From the NCBI GenBank assembly GCA_013042695.1, contig JABDPQ010000009.1, positions 1-9,240 of the forward strand: a stretch of 9,240 bases of DNA. The letters are read 5' to 3'. A program made the position numbers and the translations under genes. The stretch is from Desulfobacterales bacterium (lineage in GTDB: Bacteria > Desulfobacterota > Desulfobulbia > Desulfobulbales > Desulfocapsaceae). Shown here piece by piece: positions 6,454 through 9,240 of the stretch (positions are counted from its first letter, which is position 1; every line of letters starts with the position of its first letter). The notes beneath the pieces were generated by a model. It was not told the origin of the DNA. It was given only the letters and a program-made list of their open reading frames with translations, and did not search any database.

Positions 6454-8421
6454 ATGAACTCTGTAGACGTGAAAGACCAGCCCTTGAGGATCTCTTTGAA
6501 GCGGCACCTTCTCATAGTCGGTACCGCATTGTTCTGCCTTCTCATGCCACTGAGCGGGTTACTTCTGGGAGCACAACACGAGGTCCAGGTAGAATTTTCT
6601 TTTGATGTTAATGCACTTCCAAACAAGCAGATTGCCGGTTATCGACTGTTCATGGAAGGTGAGGAAATTTGTAATCCGGGGCCTGTTGATCCGCAGAATA
6701 TCACCTGTATGGTAAACGCAGAAGACGGCACCTACGATTTCACCCTTGCCGCTCGCTATGACGATGGGTCTCTGAGCCCGCATTCTGCAGCGGTTCCTTT
6801 TACGATAACATCGGAAGCTCCACCACCAGAGCCTGTCGTTGCCTTAATTACAGCAGGTCCGACTACGGGTGAGGCGCCATTTTCGGTAGACTTTAACGGT
6901 GGCAACTCCACTGGGCCTATAACGGACCACACCTGGGACTTTGGGGATGGTGTCGCGGCAAATGACATGTCTACCACACATACCTATGTGACACCTGGTA
7001 CCTATACCGCAACCTTGACTGTTGCAGGAGTAGCTACAACGTCAATGGACAGTGTGATAATAGAGGTCTCAGCTCAACCGGTGCCCCCTGTGGCTACCAT
7101 TTCTTCCACGTCTGCTCTTGGTGATGCTCCTCTAGTGGTAACTTTTAATGGTACCGAATCGACTGCAACCCAGATGCCGCTTTCATATCACTGGGACTTC
7201 GGAGATGGCGCAACTGCCAGTGGCCCGACAGCAAGTCACAACTACACGAACAGCGGAAACTTTACGGCTATTCTAACGGTTACCGATAGTATGGGCCTAA
7301 CCGACACAGCGTCTACTCCTGTATTTGTTAACACGCCGCCTGTCGAAGAAAACCAACTACCGGTTTCATCTTTTACGCTCTCATCGAGTACGGGCGTTGC
7401 GCCACTGTTGGTGACGTTTGATGGAACTGCTTCAGATGATCCTGATGGGTCAATTTCATCTTATTTATGGACATTTGCGGATGGCTCCACTCAAGATGGT
7501 GAAACATGTCAGTGCGAATTCACTGAAGCTGGAGAATATGTGGTCTCACTTACGGTAACTGACAACAACGGAGATACAGCCGCATCCTCGCAGACCGTAA
7601 CTGTTGAAGCAGAAGAGGAAATCGATCTATTTATAGAAATCAGCGAAATGCAGATAGACGGCAATTGGACCCCCGTATCTTTTAGCAAGCCATTTAATGA
7701 TCCAGTCGTGATAGTGGGGCCTCCCAGTTTTAGTGATAGTGATCCAGCTACTGTAAGAGTCAGAAATGTTACTGCAAATGGTTTTGAGATCCGCATCCAG
7801 AAATGGGATTACCTTAAGAATGACCACGGTAACGAAACAGTCAGCTTCATTGCCATAGAAAAAGGAGTTTACACCTTAGAAAGCGGAGCTAAAATAGAGG
7901 CTGGTAGCTTTGAAGGGTCTGTTGATTACCAAACCATTGCATTGCAGCAATCATATGAACTCACCCCGGTTATCCTCTCTCAAGTGATGACTGAATCAGA
8001 AGCGGATGCAGTAACCGGTCGAATCAGAAATGTGAGTCAGGGATCATATGAATACAAGCTCCAGGAACAGGAATCAACGAGTAAGTCTCATCAGGCGGAA
8101 ATGGTCGCTTACATTGCCTGGGAACCAGGTATTGGCGATCTCGGGGACTTTCAGTATGAAGTTGGCGTTACAGGTAAAAAGGTGACTCACAAAGGCTATA
8201 CATTTACCTTTCAAACCAATTTATCTGACGTGCCTCTTTTTCTCGCTGACATGCAAACGCAGACGGGTGGAGATACCGCTGTGCTTAGGATGCTTGACAT
8301 ATCTAAAAGGTCCGCACGATTGAAGGTCGAAGAGGAAAAGTCAAAGGACAAAGAGGTCCGCCATTCAAAAGAAAGAGTAGGTTTTCTGGCTATAATAGGA
8401 ACTGTACAACCAAGTCAGTAA
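6454..8421 (+). CDS. Exported multidomain protein: FN3-like domain, three PKD domains, three H-type-lectin-like repeats
   Basis: A 655-residue predicted secreted or surface protein. Residues 1-41 look like a long signal peptide: a charged lead ending LKRH, a hydrophobic core LLIVGTALFCLLMPLSGLLL, then GAQ. About 44-118 is a fibronectin-III-like domain (GYRLFMEGEEIC, YDFTLAARYDDGSLSPHS) with two Cys (73, 85) that could pair. PKD domains follow at about 128-205 (WDFGDG, HTYVTPGTYTATLTV), 211-292 (WDFGDG, HNYTNSGNFTAILTV) and 302-385 (variant WTFADG, with C352 and C354). From about 392 come three repeats of about 85 residues, starting near 403, 490 and 580. They are best seen as PVSFSKPFNDPVVIVGPPSF, then ATVRVRNVTANGFEIRIQKW; and in copy 2 TGRIRNVSQGSYEYKLQEQ. 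These resemble H-type lectin domains, so carbohydrate binding is plausible. No anchor or sorting signal is visible at the C-terminus. GTGAG lies six bases before the ATG. Confidence 0.85.
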   Translation: MNSVDVKDQPLRISLKRHLLIVGTALFCLLMPLSGLLLGAQHEVQVEFSFDVNALPNKQIAGYRLFMEGEEICNPGPVDPQNITCMVNAEDGTYDFTLAARYDDGSLSPHSAAVPFTITSEAPPPEPVVALITAGPTTGEAPFSVDFNGGNSTGPITDHTWDFGDGVAANDMSTTHTYVTPGTYTATLTVAGVATTSMDSVIIEVSAQPVPPVATISSTSALGDAPLVVTFNGTESTATQMPLSYHWDFGDGATASGPTASHNYTNSGNFTAILTVTDSMGLTDTASTPVFVNTPPVEENQLPVSSFTLSSSTGVAPLLVTFDGTASDDPDGSISSYLWTFADGSTQDGETCQCEFTEAGEYVVSLTVTDNNGDTAASSQTVTVEAEEEIDLFIEISEMQIDGNWTPVSFSKPFNDPVVIVGPPSFSDSDPATVRVRNVTANGFEIRIQKWDYLKNDHGNETVSFIAIEKGVYTLESGAKIEAGSFEGSVDYQTIALQQSYELTPVILSQVMTESEADAVTGRIRNVSQGSYEYKLQEQESTSKSHQAEMVAYIAWEPGIGDLGDFQYEVGVTGKKVTHKGYTFTFQTNLSDVPLFLADMQTQTGGDTAVLRMLDISKRSARLKVEEEKSKDKEVRHSKERVGFLAIIGTVQPSQ

Positions 8422-8478
8422 CAAATAGGGGACAGACCACGTTTAACTCTCCTGGGCGCGGTAGGTCCCCTATTTTGT
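8421..8478. repeat. Inverted-repeat element with AAATAGGGGAC arms (REP-like, possible bidirectional terminator)
   Basis: The left arm ACAAATAGGGGAC (8421-8433) pairs with the right arm GTCCCCTATTTTGT (8465-8478) apart from one extra T. Inside the arms, CCACG and CGCGG can pair with one mismatch. The element starts at the last base of the PKD gene stop and lies between convergent genes, so it could terminate both. The core GGGGACAGACCACGTTT resembles short palindromes that I associate with REP-type elements mobilised by Y1 (IS200-like/RAYT) transposases. No transposase is present here, so that origin is an inference. Confidence 0.6.
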
Positions 8479-8494
8479 CAAGGTTTGATGCTGT

Positions 8495-8875
8495 TTATGA
8501 ATTAAACTTCTGTTCCCATTCGTAGTCCCGGCCCGTCACGGTATCTTCCATCCGGCGGATGCGCCGTTCCAAATCTCGGAACTTTTTCTTCAGTCGTTGA
8601 GCCGCACTTTGCGGTGAATGCACGTAACTGTCATAAAATTCCTGTTGAGTATCGTTTTCAAAAGGGCGTACCGGCTCCGGTTTCATCAGCAGCGCGGCAA
8701 CCAGATAAATTCCAATGACCGGCCAGAAACCGCTGAGCAGAAATATGACAATCATGCCAGTGCGTATCCAGAACACTGAGAAGTCGAAATACTCGGCTAT
8801 GCCCCGGCATACCCCCAGGATGAGTCCATCTCTGGAACGATAAATACCGCGTTTCTTGTTCACACTATATCTCAT
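8495..8875 (-). CDS. pspC: Phage shock protein C (PspC) family membrane protein
   Basis: A 126-residue inner-membrane protein. Residues 8-65 are the PspC domain: RGIYRSRDGLILGVCRGIAEYFDFSVFWIRT, then a hydrophobic segment (MIVIFLLSGFWPVIGIYLVAALLM) and KPEP. The C-terminal part from about 90 is charged and helical with heptad-like hydrophobics (LKKKFRDLERRIRRMEDTV), as in PspC proteins that contact PspB and PspA. In the known Psp system PspB and PspC sense inner-membrane stress and draw PspA to the membrane. The start overlaps the pspB stop by four bases (ATGA), so translation is coupled. It is the last gene of the operon before the inverted repeat at 8421-8478. Confidence 0.9.
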   Translation of the reverse strand: MRYSVNKKRGIYRSRDGLILGVCRGIAEYFDFSVFWIRTGMIVIFLLSGFWPVIGIYLVAALLMKPEPVRPFENDTQQEFYDSYVHSPQSAAQRLKKKFRDLERRIRRMEDTVTGRDYEWEQKFNS

Positions 8876-9123
8876 TTTCCGTCTCCGTTCTTATGTTGCT
8901 TATCCATTATAATTGTCTCCAGGGCGTCAATGCGTTGCTCCATTTTTTCAAGTCCCCGATACATCTCCTGAATCATCTCAACTTCGTCTTTATTGGCTTT
9001 TCGCCCTGAGGCTGAAAGCCCGGAGTGCCGCATTCTAACGATAACCAAGACGGTAATGCAGATGAGGCTTGCGAGGGTGACAATAGAGCCAAAGACGATG
9101 GCGACAATGATAACAGAGCTCAT
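8872..9123 (-). CDS. pspB: Phage shock protein B (PspB)
   Basis: An 83-residue protein, slightly longer than the E. coli protein (74). An N-terminal membrane helix (VIIVAIVFGSIVTLASLICITVLVIV, about residues 4-29) is followed by a basic turn and a cytoplasmic helical tail with heptad pattern (EMIQEMYRGLEKMEQRIDAL, about 49-68) and a polar, Lys-rich end. PspB works with PspC as the membrane sensor and anchor that releases PspF and recruits PspA under envelope stress. It starts 27 bases after the pspA stop and overlaps pspC by four bases. Confidence 0.88.
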   Translation of the reverse strand: MSSVIIVAIVFGSIVTLASLICITVLVIVRMRHSGLSASGRKANKDEVEMIQEMYRGLEKMEQRIDALETIIMDKQHKNGDGK

Positions 9124-9150
9124 GGCAACTCACTTGTTCCTGGTGATTTC

Positions 9151-9240
9151 TTATTTGCTGGTTTCTTTGCTGTCATCGTATGCAGCCGCTTTCAGATTAG
9201 CAAGTTCTTTTTCAATATCGTCGTCTGCGGTGATGTCTTC
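9151..9240 (-). CDS. pspA: Phage shock protein A (PspA), C-terminal end (partial)
   Basis: The minus strand at the window edge encodes the last 29 residues of a protein ending at TAA (9151-9153): EDITADDDIEKELANLKAAA followed by YDDSKETSK. The DDDIEKELANLK pattern is the typical acidic C-terminus of PspA/IM30 (DxEIExELAxLK). PspA binds damaged inner membranes and, in gammaproteobacteria, inhibits the activator PspF. Most of the gene, including its promoter and any pspF neighbour, lies beyond the window. The assignment rests on this short tail plus the downstream pspB and pspC. Confidence 0.8.
   Translation of the reverse strand, partial: EDITADDDIEKELANLKAAAYDDSKETSK

Noticed and set aside
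8421..8478. CRISPR-like or attachment-site reading of the inverted repeat
   Set aside because: There is no repeat-spacer series, no tRNA and no integrase nearby. A single palindrome with a dispersed half copy fits a REP-like element better.

Overview
The window reads as a stretch of a Gram-negative chromosome at moderate GC. The mix of genes (a PspA-PspB-PspC stress operon, a MoxR/VWA pair, a large secreted PKD/H-type-lectin-like protein, and a sirtuin with the CxxC zinc signature) would fit a marine or sediment proteobacterium. I lean towards Desulfobacterota (Desulfobulbales-like), but this is inferred from protein style and not from any marker gene. No rRNA, tRNA, CRISPR array or intact transposase is visible.

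Bases 1-4507, plus strand, form one tightly packed gene run. It starts with the 3' end of a Sir2-family NAD-dependent deacylase gene whose last ~25 codons are displaced into another frame. Next come a 12-helix MFS transporter (363-1610), a MoxR-type AAA+ ATPase (1638-2486), a CoxE-like VWA-domain protein (2497-3687), a probable unannotated 52-residue ORF (3669-3827), and a ParB/Srx-fold protein (3824-4507). The ParB-like protein has no DNA-binding helix-turn-helix. It carries an aromatic amphipathic segment and a proline/glutamine/alanine-rich tail built from two 33-residue repeats. Overlapping stop/start codons (ATGA at 363-366 and 3824-3827) point to co-translation. The MoxR + VWA + small ORF + ParB-like block is the best candidate here for an undescribed system: a MoxR/VWA chaperone-type module with a CTPase-fold partner.

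Bases 4508-4576 separate convergent genes and hold a half copy of a repeated AAATAGGGGAC element and a small hairpin. A NorM-like MATE efflux pump lies on the minus strand (4577-5965). A perfect 14-base dyad, TTGTATCAATACAA, lies about 60 bases upstream of it and may be a regulator site. Bases 5966-6453 are a divergent intergenic region with that dyad, a small hairpin and a weak promoter candidate for the next gene.

Bases 6454-8421, plus strand, encode a 655-residue exported protein: signal peptide, a fibronectin-III-like domain, three PKD domains, then three tandem ~85-residue H-type-lectin-like repeats. Directly after its stop codon is a full inverted-repeat element (8421-8478) whose left arm matches the half copy at 4507. 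It sits between convergent genes and could act as a terminator.

Bases 8495-9240, minus strand, hold the downstream part of a phage-shock-protein operon in the order pspA (C-terminal end only), pspB, pspC. pspB and pspC overlap by four bases. This is a membrane-stress response module.
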